The position numbers were made by a program, and so were the translations under genes. Shown piece by piece: positions 19,226 through 28,461 of a stretch of DNA of 64,000 nucleotides; within the stretch, counting starts at the first letter, position 1; the number at the start of each line of letters is the position of its first letter. Below the pieces are notes generated by a model, which was given only the letters and a program-made list of their open reading frames with translations, ran no database searches and was not told the DNA's origin. Source of the DNA: UBA5109 sp963975155 (GTDB lineage: Bacteria > Pseudomonadota > Gammaproteobacteria > Pseudomonadales > Pseudohongiellaceae); contig CAXBFG010000002.1 in the NCBI GenBank assembly GCA_963975155.1, positions 310,001 to 374,000 of the forward strand. Reading direction: 5' to 3'.

Positions 19226-19840
19226 TCAATGTTGCAACTCTGCAAAGTCCATTATTTCAGGTAAATAACGTTCAAAGTTTTCGAATCTGTGCGTACCACC
19301 CGACAATACCCGTTGTCTCGCCTGAGGAAATTTAGCCAATGCCAAACGGTAATCCAATACTTCGTCGCCTTCCTCTAAAAGCAGAAAGTAATTTGTCTGA
19401 TTTTTGATACTTGCTAATTCCAGGCTTAGTAGATATTCAGCATCTTGCATACCAATTTCAAATTCTTCATGACTATATGGATTAATATGCCTGCCAATAA
19501 AATTATCAGCCAAATCCTTTTTCAAAGTAACCAGCGGATTCACCAAGACCGCTTTACACTGATACTTTTCTGCCAGATAAATACTATAAAAACCGCCCAA
19601 AGAGCTTCCAATCAGGACTACATTGTCAGCCCCTTCCATAAGCTCTTCAACCAGCACCATGGCCTTTTCCGGTTTATAGGGTAAATTCGGCGTCAGCACT
19701 TCAAACTTCTGTTTGTTTGCCGCACTGCCCAGCTCATCCTGCGCATATTTATTTAAAGACTTGGCCTTTTGAGATACAGGTGAACTGTTAAAACCATGTA
19801 GATAAATCAGACGAATATCCAAGCTTGAATCATCACTCAT
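19226..19840 (-). CDS. yqiA: YqiA-type esterase (alpha/beta hydrolase)
   Basis: A 204-residue alpha/beta hydrolase of the YqiA/YcfP family; E. coli YqiA hydrolyses short acyl esters. The start RLIYLHGFNSSP and the nucleophile elbow GSSLGG, with Ser80, are clear, and the C-terminal catalytic His is in GGTHRFENFERYL. An acidic residue in EEGDEVLDY could complete the triad. It follows cpdA by 15 bases and precedes parE, the arrangement known from enterobacteria. Its physiological substrate is not established. Confidence 0.9.
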   Translation of the reverse strand: MSDDSSLDIRLIYLHGFNSSPVSQKAKSLNKYAQDELGSAANKQKFEVLTPNLPYKPEKAMVLVEELMEGADNVVLIGSSLGGFYSIYLAEKYQCKAVLVNPLVTLKKDLADNFIGRHINPYSHEEFEIGMQDAEYLLSLELASIKNQTNYFLLLEEGDEVLDYRLALAKFPQARQRVLSGGTHRFENFERYLPEIMDFAELQH

Positions 19841-19855
19841 CAGGCAATTATATAC

Positions 19856-20674
19856 TCAATAGCCTTTACTGCTCAGATCCAGCTTGTATTTCTTTCCTAT
19901 AACACGACGAACGCCAGTACCAATTGCTCCATCGCTACGTAAACTTAACCACCGATAGCCCGGGTTTTCCTTATCCAGAGAAAAATAATCATGTTCAGGA
20001 TGAAATTGTATACAGGTGGACGGAGACCCCAACATCAGCACTTTCTTTCTGTAGGCTTTAAAATCCTGGTGTATATGCCCAAAAATAACACCTTTGATAT
20101 TGGTAAAGGCATCAATAATGTCAAAAAAATCTCCGGTATTTTGCAAAGAGTGATTCTGTAGCCATTCAGCATTAACCGGTACCGGATTATGATGGACGGC
20201 AATCAAAACATGTCTGCCTTCACTATGCAGCATTTCCAATTCACTTTTAAGGTAATCCAGCTCTTGCTGACTTAACTGACCATAAATATAGCCTTCTACA
20301 CAGGAGTTGAGCATGATGATCCCCCAGTTTCCGAGTTTGAAGGTCTTATTTAAAGCTTCGGGCTTGCTGCTGAGGGCCTTTTCCATCACCTTAACAAGAT
20401 CGTGGTTTCCCGGAATCCAGAGTTGCGGAGCATTCAGTTCATCTATGGCTGCAGCAAAACGCTTATAGGCAGGCAAACTGGCATCTTGTGAGATATCACC
20501 TGTACAAAGTACACAATCGATATCCTCCTCATGCTCTTTTACCAGTTCGACAACATCTTCCAGGCCCTCCTGACAATTCATACCCACAAGCCTGGTAGCT
20601 TCATCAGCAAATAAATGGGGGTCCGTTATTTGTATAACCCGGAGTGATTCTTTATTTTTTGTATTGGTTGACAA
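19856..20674 (-). CDS. cpdA: 3',5'-cyclic-AMP phosphodiesterase CpdA
   Basis: CpdA hydrolyses cAMP to AMP and so lowers Crp-dependent transcription. The 272-residue calcineurin-like metallophosphoesterase shows the five metal-binding blocks: ITDPHLF (Asp18, His20), TGDISQD (Asp60), PGNHD (Asn90, His91), VHHNPVP and GHIHQDF. It sits between yqiB and yqiA with 27 and 15 base gaps, conserved synteny that supports the name over other phosphoesterases. Confidence 0.93.
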   Translation of the reverse strand: MSTNTKNKESLRVIQITDPHLFADEATRLVGMNCQEGLEDVVELVKEHEEDIDCVLCTGDISQDASLPAYKRFAAAIDELNAPQLWIPGNHDLVKVMEKALSSKPEALNKTFKLGNWGIIMLNSCVEGYIYGQLSQQELDYLKSELEMLHSEGRHVLIAVHHNPVPVNAEWLQNHSLQNTGDFFDIIDAFTNIKGVIFGHIHQDFKAYRKKVLMLGSPSTCIQFHPEHDYFSLDKENPGYRWLSLRSDGAIGTGVRRVIGKKYKLDLSSKGY

Positions 20675-20701
20675 ACGTTTATCCTAATCAACCGGCTCTC
20701 A

Positions 20702-21217
20702 TCAGGCCGCTGTTTTTGCAGGTAAATTTTCCGCCAGAGTAGTACCCGAACACAAGCCTTCTTTTCGACAAAAAGTTAACCACTCACTTAGGAAAAAATT
20801 TATCTGTTCTTTTTCATCTGCCTGATACATCTCGGGATTAGGCAAAGGGTACCTGGCTTTGATAAAACGAGCTTGCTGAAATGAAATAACTTCGGCAGTT
20901 TTTGCATCATGATACATTCTTACCAGCATTTCAGGAGCCTGGTAATGAGACAGCTTATTAACTTTGTTATTCGCTCTAGAATTTACAGAGTGTGAAATTT
21001 TTAGTGTGCTGGTGTATTTGAAACTCTCAATTACTTCCAGGCTCGTTATTGATAAATCCAGTTCCTGAGCTCCGGAACCAAGCGCATTGCTAAAGCTTAT
21101 TTCGCGCCTGACGCCATATTTCAAAGACGGCAAAAGTTGCAGGATGCGAATAAAGTTTGCATCACAAACTGCCATTTGTGCACTCAAGTCTATGGAATAG
21201 GATCGTTTTATATTCAT
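20702..21217 (-). CDS. yqiB: YqiB family protein (DUF1249)
   Basis: A 171-residue cytosolic protein of the DUF1249 family, whose function is not known. Family signs are DANFIRILQLLP near the N-terminus, LDLSITSLEVIESFKYTSTL, LVRMYHDAKTAEVISFQ and the downstream LPNPEMYQADEKEQINFFL. In enterobacteria it sits between nudF and cpdA; here it is upstream of cpdA but nudF is absent. The gene appears to head the yqiB-cpdA-yqiA-parE-parC block, so the promoter should lie in 21218-21922. Confidence 0.88.
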   Translation of the reverse strand: MNIKRSYSIDLSAQMAVCDANFIRILQLLPSLKYGVRREISFSNALGSGAQELDLSITSLEVIESFKYTSTLKISHSVNSRANNKVNKLSHYQAPEMLVRMYHDAKTAEVISFQQARFIKARYPLPNPEMYQADEKEQINFFLSEWLTFCRKEGLCSGTTLAENLPAKTAA

Positions 21218-21922
21218 GGCCTACTACTTAACAGCTTAGTTCCGGGTTTTTGCAAAAGCTCTGAAACTACCTGGAAGATCCGAGCTCAAGCAACATTGAA
21301 ACCTTATCCAAAACCACCTGATTACACAAGCCTGTTAGGCAGATCCTGCAGTTCCCGCATTTCTGCATTCCGGAGGTGGTGAATCTCTTGTTAAAACCCG
21401 GAAAGTGCAAATCTGAATCAGGCCTGGTATTACAGACAACACTACTGGTCAGGACACAACAGAATACCTGCTCCTGTAGAAACACCAAAACCTGGGGGAA
21501 ATGACCAAATGCCTGTACTGAACGTAGCATCATAATCTTAAGCCATTGTATTAGCTGGCTTTTATATCTTGGCACAGGCTTTGCTTTTGTTTCTGATGAA
21601 ACCCAGATGAGGAAAGCAAATGGAATTAAACAGAGCAACAACTACGATTGATAATTCTGCTGCAAGACATAGAAATGTGATTATGGATTTTCCAAAACCC
21701 GGAATAATGAGAAGTTCTCTAAAACAGTCTATATTGCAGTTGATGTGATTATGCAAGTAGGAGAAAAGCTTTTCACTTCAAGCTATAATCCGCAGGCTGA
21801 TACAATCAGGTTTCAGGCTTTGGAGCAGCAGTTTTTAAAACATGCGCTCTTTCGTCGCCTCTTAACTCCCAATTTATTGAACTCTCGTCACATTAAATGA
21901 CAGTTCGCCGGAGAAATTGAAT
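21218..21922. other. 705-base gap between yqiB and tolC with no convincing gene
   Basis: This stretch separates divergent yqiB and tolC. In E. coli and many relatives nudF (ADP-ribose pyrophosphatase) fills this spot. The longest frame, on the minus strand at 21267-21641, has no Nudix box and a Cys-rich composition unlike a real protein, and I found no decayed Nudix motif. A ribosome-binding GGAG just before tolC and a short inverted repeat (GTCA, seven bases, TGAC) at about 21888-21902 are the only signals. Both promoters presumably lie here. Confidence 0.5.
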
Positions 21923-23323
21923 ATGCAAAGTTTCTTACCAAATTTAAAACCCGGATTTAATAGATTTATTAAATTTAATGCACTGGCATGCGTTTGCCTT
22001 TCAAGCTTTTCGCTACTGACCAGTCCGGCACAAGCAGAGGATTTGCTGGAGATTTACAGCATGGCCGTTGACAGCGACCCCCAGATCAGACAGGCCCGGG
22101 CAGAATTTAATGCAACACATACACAGGTCGCACAGGGTCGATCACAACTGCTGCCCGGAGTAACATTTACAGCTAACACAGGGCGTCAAACTCAGGGACC
22201 TGGAGAGGCCTCAGCTTTTTCGCCAGCGCATTCTTTTGCAAATGGGTTCAACTCTAAAGGCTACGGACTTAGCATCAACCAGAACCTGCTGAATTTCCAG
22301 GCCTGGTACTCTTATCAGTCAATCCGGAAATCAGATGAAGCGGCAGCAACCACTCTGGCGCAATCCGAACAGGAACTGATACAGCGTGTGGCTGCTGCCT
22401 ACTTTGACGTTCTGCGCAGCCAGGATAATCTGGAAACCTATGAAGCCGAACTGGAAGCCAGTGCCCGTATTCTTGAACAAACCCAGGAGCGTTTTGAAGT
22501 TGGCCTGGTACCCATCACCGATGTCTACGATAGCCAGGCTTCCTATGATCTTGCCCAGGTAAATTTGCTGGTTGAGCAAAATACTTTAGACCAACGCTAT
22601 GAAGCACTGGAAGCAATAACCGGCCGCAATCACGATTCAATTGCTAATCTCAGTGACGAATTTCCCATTGTGCCACTTGCTCCAACGAGCATTGAAGAAT
22701 GGGTAATGACAGCAAACCAGAATAATCTGGATGTCAGAGCGGCCAGGCTAACCATGGAATCCAGGGAATATGATGCCGAAGCCGCCAGAGCCGCTATGTT
22801 CCCTACCCTGGATCTTTCTGCCGGATACAACTGGAATGAATCAGGTGGTATTTCCTTTTTTAATCTTGGCGGAGCACCTGGTGATGTGGTTAATAAAAAC
22901 AGTAATATCACCTTGAATCTGAGCATCCCCATTTTCACTGGCGGGTTAAATCGGGCTCAGGAACGTCAGGCGTATTTCAATCTGGATGCCAGCGAAGAAA
23001 ATTTACTGCGCACCCAACGCACCAGCACCCAAAGCGCCCGTAACAGTTACCGCAGTGTCGAAAGTGCCGTACTAACCATTGCAGCTCGTGCGCAAGCCGT
23101 GCTTTCAGCACAAAGCCAACTGGATGCAACTGTTGCCGGCCAGGAAGCGGGAACCCGAAATATTGTTGATGTGGTAACAGCACAACGCTTTTTGTTTCAG
23201 TCCATGCGTGATTATGCCAACGCACGTTATAACTATGTGGTTAATACCCTGAACTTGAAGCAGGCAGCTGGCCTGTTAAGTCCACAAGACATAATTGACC
23301 TTAATGAATGGCTCGCAGAATAA
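21923..23323 (+). CDS. tolC: TolC family outer-membrane channel
   Basis: TolC is the trimeric outer-membrane exit duct used by multidrug efflux pumps and type I secretion. The 466-residue protein has a signal peptide ending in SPAQA, then EDLLEIYSMAVDSDPQIRQARAE-type sequence, and two repeated halves with the long helices (QEQFEVGLVPITDVYDSQ-like sequence in the first half and QEAGTRNIVDVVTAQR in the second). The Asn-Ile-Val-Asp-Val motif of the second repeat is classical. The ATG at 21923 follows GGAG and was preferred over a TTG two codons earlier. The gene end overlaps convergent waaA by 23 bases. Confidence 0.93.
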   Translation: MQSFLPNLKPGFNRFIKFNALACVCLSSFSLLTSPAQAEDLLEIYSMAVDSDPQIRQARAEFNATHTQVAQGRSQLLPGVTFTANTGRQTQGPGEASAFSPAHSFANGFNSKGYGLSINQNLLNFQAWYSYQSIRKSDEAAATTLAQSEQELIQRVAAAYFDVLRSQDNLETYEAELEASARILEQTQERFEVGLVPITDVYDSQASYDLAQVNLLVEQNTLDQRYEALEAITGRNHDSIANLSDEFPIVPLAPTSIEEWVMTANQNNLDVRAARLTMESREYDAEAARAAMFPTLDLSAGYNWNESGGISFFNLGGAPGDVVNKNSNITLNLSIPIFTGGLNRAQERQAYFNLDASEENLLRTQRTSTQSARNSYRSVESAVLTIAARAQAVLSAQSQLDATVAGQEAGTRNIVDVVTAQRFLFQSMRDYANARYNYVVNTLNLKQAAGLLSPQDIIDLNEWLAE

Positions 23324-24569
23324 GCTGCTTTTGCCTTTCTGTAGCGCCAGCATATTCTGCCACGGTAGCCCTTGCGGCGTCAGACATCGTTTGATGCTGC
23401 GCTGCATTCGCAAATAATTCCAGGCTTGTCTGTGCTAACCCGACTTCATTAGTGACAACTATCATTGCGCCGCGATTTAACAAAATTTCACTCACTGCCT
23501 GAAAGTTAAACAGTGAAGGCCCCGTAATAACCGGCACCCCCAATACCGCAGGTTCAATAATATTCTGACAACCGGTATCTACCAGTGAGCCCCCCACAAA
23601 GGCGATATCTGCACAAGCATAATAGAACTGCATTTCACCCATGCTGTCTCCGAGTAAAATTTGCTTGTCGCCTGTAATAGATGCTCCGCTGCTTCGCTTT
23701 ACAAAACTGAAGCCCTTGTTAGTCAGCAAACCGGATACAGCAGCTATGCGCTCAGGATGACGTGGCACCAAAATCAATAAGGCTTCTGGCAGTTGTTTGA
23801 TGATTTGCCGGAAGGCCTGTAAAACTTTTTCTTCCTCTCCTGCCCGTGTACTGCCTGCCACCAAAACCGGTCGCCGCAGACTTTGTTTTAAGGCCAGCCC
23901 CGCCTCTGATTGCTGCTGATTTATTTGCTGATCAAACTTCATTGTGCCACTGATATGTAACGCAGAAGCAGGCAAACCCAGACGACGAAAATTATTGGCA
24001 TCCTGTTCAAATTGTGCAGCAACGACATTGAAACTTTCCAGCATTTCCCGACTCATGCGCGGATATTTCTGGTAACGTAAAAATGATTTTTCAGAAAGCC
24101 GGGCATTCAGCAACAACAGTTTAATATTATCCAGAACACAATAATGTAATAAATTAGGCCATAACTCGGTTTCCATAATAATAAGGGCTTGCGGCTTAAC
24201 CGCCTGCAGAAACCGCTGGACTGCACCCGGCAGGTCATAAGGGATATAGCAGTGCTGGACAGATTCTCCAAAAATATCCTTAAGCCTGGCCGAGCCCGTC
24301 ACTGTTGTTGTAGTAATAGTAAAGGTCCAATCAGGCAAATTTTCCTGACAGGCTCTTATCAGTGGTACAGCGGCGTGCAACTCACCAACAGAAACTGTAT
24401 GAAAAACAATACCTGCTTTGCTGGTATCAAAAGCGTTCCGGGGATAATAGGCCATACGCTCGGACCAGCGCTGACGATAGCGAGCATCTTTCAGTGAACG
24501 CCACCACAACCGGACAAATATTAGCGGTAGCAGCAGATACGTTAGCAGAGTATAGGATGCGCGATTCAC
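23301..24569 (-). CDS. waaA: 3-deoxy-D-manno-octulosonic acid (Kdo) transferase
   Basis: WaaA (KdtA, GT30) transfers Kdo residues from CMP-Kdo to lipid A precursor at the inner membrane. The N-terminal membrane anchor (SYTLLTYLLLPLIFVRLWW) is followed by RYRQRWSER, the catalytic-base region SVGELHAA, METELWPNL and LLNARLSEKS; the C-terminal half has AGSTRAGEE, LVPRHPER and the CMP-binding GGSLVDTGCQNIIEP. I chose a GTG at 24569, giving 422 residues like E. coli WaaA (425) and starting at the membrane anchor. An earlier TTG would run almost into the divergent oxidoreductase start. The first gene of the LPS core block. Confidence 0.92.
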   Translation of the reverse strand: MNRASYTLLTYLLLPLIFVRLWWRSLKDARYRQRWSERMAYYPRNAFDTSKAGIVFHTVSVGELHAAVPLIRACQENLPDWTFTITTTTVTGSARLKDIFGESVQHCYIPYDLPGAVQRFLQAVKPQALIIMETELWPNLLHYCVLDNIKLLLLNARLSEKSFLRYQKYPRMSREMLESFNVVAAQFEQDANNFRRLGLPASALHISGTMKFDQQINQQQSEAGLALKQSLRRPVLVAGSTRAGEEEKVLQAFRQIIKQLPEALLILVPRHPERIAAVSGLLTNKGFSFVKRSSGASITGDKQILLGDSMGEMQFYYACADIAFVGGSLVDTGCQNIIEPAVLGVPVITGPSLFNFQAVSEILLNRGAMIVVTNEVGLAQTSLELFANAAQHQTMSDAARATVAEYAGATERQKQLILRAIH

Positions 24570-24671
24570 AATGCCGCATATTACGGAAGGCCCCAGTCCT
24601 TGTCCATGCTGCACATAAGAACTGCTATAATCCCCTGCCTGATATTCACACTCTGGCGCAAGCAAGTAAAC

Positions 24672-25886
24672 ATGCCTGTCATTATAGAAAAAGATGCACT
24701 TATTATTGGCGGAGGTATCGCCGGGTTATGGATGTTGAACCGCTTACGGGCTGCATCCTATGACGTCATGTTACTCGAACAAAATCAGCTTGGCGCAGGG
24801 CAAAGCATCGCGTCCCAGGGCATGATTCATGGCGGAATAAAATATGCGCTGGGTGCCAGTTTAAATTCTGCCAGTGCAGCCATTGCAGATATGCCGGATC
24901 ACTGGAAGAACTGTCTGGAGGGCCGGGGCGATATTGATTTGAGCGGCACCAACATACTTTCTGATTGTTATTATATGTGGCCACGCAGCAGTTTACGCTC
25001 ACGCTTCAATGCTTTTCTGGGCAGTAAAGCTCTGCGCGGGAAAGTAACCAGCGTTGAGAAACTGAACTATCCGGCATTTTTCAAAGACAGGATAAACGGC
25101 CCCTTATACCAGTTAAAAGATATCGTTCTTGATGTCCCATCATTACTGACTCGTCTGAGCGACTTACACCACAATGAAATAAAGTGTATTAACTGGAACC
25201 AATGTGAAGTCGAAATGAATTCACAAGGCGAAATCAGCAGCCTCAGTCTCCAATATAATAATGAAACCTATATCATTAAAGCCAAACGCTTTTTAATCAG
25301 CAGTGGCGAAGGCAGTGCTGACTTATTAAAAAAATTAATTCCGCAAGAAGAGATTCCGGAAAAGCTGCAGATGCAAATACGCCCCCTGCAAATGACACTG
25401 GTTAAACACCAGCACCCTCATCCCATTTACGTGCATTGTGTAGCCGAACAACTCACCGCCACACCAGAGGTCACCATTACCACACACAACTGCAGGGATG
25501 GTGATGTTGCCTGGTATCTGGGTGGCGAGTTGGCCGAGAGTGGAGCACACCGTTCTCCTGAAGCACAGATTCAGGCAGCACAATTAAAATTGTCGGAATT
25601 ATTTCCCTGGTGTGATTTGAGTAAAGCACAGTGGCACAGCTTCTTTATTAACCGCGCCGAAGCCAGCACCAAGGATGGCAAGCGTCCTGAAAATGCCAGC
25701 ATTCATCAGTACAAAAATATTGTGCTTTGCTGGCCCAGTAAACTGACGCTGGCGCCGGTATTGGGCCAGCAAATTCTTGAGCTGTTTCAGACGCAAAACC
25801 TTGTGCCTGCCAGCCACAACAATCCCGGGTTAAGCATGCTGCCTTTCCCTGGTATCGCTGTTACACCATGGGATGCCATGTCATGA
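24672..25886 (+). CDS. FAD-dependent oxidoreductase (DAO family)
   Basis: A 404-residue flavoprotein of the D-amino-acid oxidase / glycerol-3-phosphate dehydrogenase-like superfamily. The Rossmann dinucleotide motif is LIIGGGIAGLWML (residues 9-21), followed by an acidic strand end VMLLEQNQLGAGQSIASQG. The C-terminal FAD-binding end is atypical, NIVLCWPSKLTLAPVLG. The substrate cannot be named. The start at 24672 gives a normal N-terminus directly before the Rossmann fold. Its stop overlaps the start of the aldo/keto reductase by four bases (ATGA), so the two enzymes are translationally coupled and probably act in one small pathway. Confidence 0.8.
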   Translation: MPVIIEKDALIIGGGIAGLWMLNRLRAASYDVMLLEQNQLGAGQSIASQGMIHGGIKYALGASLNSASAAIADMPDHWKNCLEGRGDIDLSGTNILSDCYYMWPRSSLRSRFNAFLGSKALRGKVTSVEKLNYPAFFKDRINGPLYQLKDIVLDVPSLLTRLSDLHHNEIKCINWNQCEVEMNSQGEISSLSLQYNNETYIIKAKRFLISSGEGSADLLKKLIPQEEIPEKLQMQIRPLQMTLVKHQHPHPIYVHCVAEQLTATPEVTITTHNCRDGDVAWYLGGELAESGAHRSPEAQIQAAQLKLSELFPWCDLSKAQWHSFFINRAEASTKDGKRPENASIHQYKNIVLCWPSKLTLAPVLGQQILELFQTQNLVPASHNNPGLSMLPFPGIAVTPWDAMS

Positions 25887-26671
25887 ATTTTCTGAGACGC
25901 CTGCATGGAACCGATATCGACATCTCTGCAATCGGGCTGGGGACTGTAAAATTCGGCCGAAACGAAGGCGTCAAATACCCGGAATCATTCATTATTCCGG
26001 ATGATAAAAGCATTCAGAATTTACTTTTGCAGGCCAAAGAACTTGGTATTAATTTTATCGATACCGCACCGGCTTATGGAACCAGTGAAGAACGCATTGG
26101 AAAATTATTAAGCCATCGCCAGGACTGGGTTATAAGCACCAAGGTCGGCGAAGAGTTTATAAAGGGTCAGTCTCACTTTGGTTACAGCGCCGAGCATACG
26201 CAATACAGTATTGAACGCAGTTTACAACGATTGCAGACAGACTATCTGGATATTGTACTCATACATTCTGATGGCAATGATGAAGAAATATTACACGATA
26301 GTGCTTGTCTTGAGACTCTCTTAAACTTGCAGGAGAAAGGTCTGATACGTGCCATTGGCATGTCTGCAAAAACAATTTCCGGGGGTATAGAGGCGGTCAA
26401 TTTAATGGATATCGTAATGCTCACGTATAACCTGGAGCAGCAAGATCAGAAAGTTGTCGATTACGCATTTCAACACGACAAAGGGGTCTTGGTTAAAAAA
26501 GGTTTAATGAGCGGTCATGTCAATAAACAAGGCAAAGATCTTGTTGCGGACAGCATGCGCTTAATTTTTTCCCAGCCCGCCATTAGCAGCATGATTGTCG
26601 GCACGATTAATCCGCAACATCTCTCTCAAAACGTGGAGCTGGCAAAAGAGATACTTTCACAAGCAAAATAG
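25883..26671 (+). CDS. Aldo/keto reductase
   Basis: A 262-residue NADPH-dependent oxidoreductase with the (beta/alpha)8 fold. The catalytic tetrad is visible: Asp and Tyr in FIDTAPAYGTSEERIG, Lys in ISTKVGEEF and His in IVLIHSDG. The cofactor-binding end is GTINPQHLSQNVELAKE. The ATG at 25883 overlaps the preceding stop (ATGA). It is shorter than typical family members (about 300-330), as are the compact bacterial ones. The substrate is unknown, and the coupled FAD enzyme is the best clue. Confidence 0.85.
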   Translation: MNFLRRLHGTDIDISAIGLGTVKFGRNEGVKYPESFIIPDDKSIQNLLLQAKELGINFIDTAPAYGTSEERIGKLLSHRQDWVISTKVGEEFIKGQSHFGYSAEHTQYSIERSLQRLQTDYLDIVLIHSDGNDEEILHDSACLETLLNLQEKGLIRAIGMSAKTISGGIEAVNLMDIVMLTYNLEQQDQKVVDYAFQHDKGVLVKKGLMSGHVNKQGKDLVADSMRLIFSQPAISSMIVGTINPQHLSQNVELAKEILSQAK

Positions 26672-26739
26672 CTTTTTTCAAAATAAAAAAATCAGAAACC
26701 AAATCGGCAGGTAATCAATAGGCTTATAGTCACTACAGG

Positions 26740-26915
26740 CATTTTTTGGCGTGTGACACAGCAAATAACATCAGCATGGCTGAATCATCCCAATGTAAAC
26801 AGCCTGAGAGGAAGTCCGGTTCGCTCAGCCTGCCCGCGGCCGACGAGTGCCCTGTGAGTGTGATGGGAAAGAATATAAGCCAAGCGGCTGCTAAGTAAGA
26901 GAAAGTAAAAAGCAG
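26740..26915. ncRNA. GC-rich, possibly structured stretch between convergent genes (unassigned)
   Basis: Between the convergent aldo/keto reductase and hldE lie 250 bases with no reading frame. The middle is GC-rich and contains GAGGAAGTCCGG, which resembles the conserved 5' core of RNase P RNA, followed by CTGCCCGCGGCCGACGAG. The other conserved RNase P elements are absent and the space is far too short. Part of the strand also resembles a cobalamin riboswitch core, but no downstream gene or complete consensus supports that. A small RNA or a pair of terminators is possible. Strand unknown. Confidence 0.2.
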
Positions 26916-26921
26916 TTGGAA

Positions 26922-28355
26922 TTACTTTTTTTCCTGCTTGATTTTTTCAACAATCCCGGTGGTAGAACAGTTATCCAGAAAGCTCAGTACTTTCACCTCG
27001 CCCCCGTAGCCCTGCACAAGATCTGCTCCCACTACTTCGCCAATGGCATAATCACCGCCCTTTATCAGAACGTCCGGCTGCAGGACTTCCAGCAGAGGAA
27101 CAGGTGTGTCCTCCTCAAAACTGACGACCCAGTCAACCGACTCCAAGCCAGCCACTACTGCCATTCGGCGATCCAGTGGATTAATCGGGCGACCTTCGCC
27201 TTTTAAACGTCGCACGGAAGCATCATCATTTAAAGCCACGATTAACCGGTCGGCTTGCTGACGTGCATCCTGCAAATAGCCAACATGACCTGCATGAATA
27301 ATATCGAAACAACCATTTGTAAAAGCAACTTTTTCACCATTGGCTTTGGCATCAGCGACCACTTGAATGAGCTGTTCCCGACTCAATACACCGCGTCCGG
27401 TTTCGCCTTCATTATTCACTTCGCGGCGTAACTCCGGGCCACTAACTGCAATAGTGCCTACTTTGGATACAGCTATACCCGCAGCAATATTTGCCAGTGC
27501 AACAGCTTCCGGCAATGCAAGGCCCGTCCCCATGGAGGCAGCCAGGACAGAAATAACCGTATCACCTGCACCGGTCACATCGAAAACATCTCTGGCCCGT
27601 GCTGGAAAATGCAGACCTTTTTCCCCCGGCCGGATCAAGCTCATGCCATGTTCACCGCGGGTAACCAATAAGGCTTGCAGATCCAGATCCTTGATTAATT
27701 GCTGCCCACGATTGACAAGCTCTTCTTCTGTCGCGCATTTGCCTACTATTATTTCGAATTCACTTAAATTTGGCGTCAGTAAAGTCGCGCCCTTATATTT
27801 TGAAAAGTCCTCACCTTTGGGATCAACCAATATTGGAATGCCTGCAGACCTGACCATACGAATTAATCCGGCGATATCATGCAAGGTACCTTTCTGATAA
27901 TCAGAAAAAATAACCAGATCTGCTCCCTTTAATAAGAAGCTGATCTTATTCGCTAATTGACCAGTATCCTGCTGGGTGAAATTTTCTTCAAAATCCAACC
28001 TGATCAATTGCTGATGCCGGCTCAAAACCCGCAGCTTGGTAATCGTTGGTTTACTTTGCGAACGCTGAAAATCACATTGAATGCCTGCTGACTGCAATGC
28101 CTGCGTCAAGATTTCACCCGTTGTATCCTCGCCTATAACTCCACTTAACGAACACGCTGCACCAAGTGCCGCTATATTCAAGGCAACATTGGCTGCACCT
28201 CCAGGGCTGTCTTCAATATTATCTACCTTGACGACAGGTACCGGCGCCTCAGGCGAAATTCTGTTTGTATCCCCATGCCAGTATCTATCCAGCATAAGAT
28301 CACCAACGACCAATATGCGTGCAGTATCAAACCTTGGGACATCGAGCTTTATCAT
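26922..28355 (-). CDS. hldE: Bifunctional heptose 7-phosphate kinase / heptose 1-phosphate adenylyltransferase
   Basis: HldE (RfaE) makes ADP-D-glycero-beta-D-manno-heptose, the precursor of the inner core of LPS. Residues 1-320 form a ribokinase-type kinase (DLMLDRYWHGDTNRISPEAPVP region, with GGAANVALNIAALGA and the catalytic GAGDTV), and residues 340-477 form a cytidylyltransferase-like domain with FTNGCFDIIHAGHVGYL (the HxGH motif) and RRLKGEGRP. The 477-residue length is standard for the fused enzyme. It feeds WaaC and WaaF further right in the window. Confidence 0.95.
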   Translation of the reverse strand: MIKLDVPRFDTARILVVGDLMLDRYWHGDTNRISPEAPVPVVKVDNIEDSPGGAANVALNIAALGAACSLSGVIGEDTTGEILTQALQSAGIQCDFQRSQSKPTITKLRVLSRHQQLIRLDFEENFTQQDTGQLANKISFLLKGADLVIFSDYQKGTLHDIAGLIRMVRSAGIPILVDPKGEDFSKYKGATLLTPNLSEFEIIVGKCATEEELVNRGQQLIKDLDLQALLVTRGEHGMSLIRPGEKGLHFPARARDVFDVTGAGDTVISVLAASMGTGLALPEAVALANIAAGIAVSKVGTIAVSGPELRREVNNEGETGRGVLSREQLIQVVADAKANGEKVAFTNGCFDIIHAGHVGYLQDARQQADRLIVALNDDASVRRLKGEGRPINPLDRRMAVVAGLESVDWVVSFEEDTPVPLLEVLQPDVLIKGGDYAIGEVVGADLVQGYGGEVKVLSFLDNCSTTGIVEKIKQEKK

Positions 28356-28461
28356 CTACGCAATCTGCCTATATTTTAACTGCCGTAATTTTCCTTCAAA
28401 GAGCTGCATCATAACATACCGCTTCTGTTAGAATGTGCCAAATTCTTCGTAAAATAGTGCC

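Noticed and set aside
21267..21641. 124-codon minus-strand frame in the yqiB-tolC gap
   Set aside because: It has no Nudix box, odd Cys-rich composition and no ribosome-binding site; probably chance.
26740..26915. RNase P RNA, cobalamin riboswitch or hammerhead ribozyme between the aldo/keto reductase and hldE
   Set aside because: Only one short motif of RNase P is present; the riboswitch and ribozyme cores each miss required bases and there is no downstream gene to regulate.
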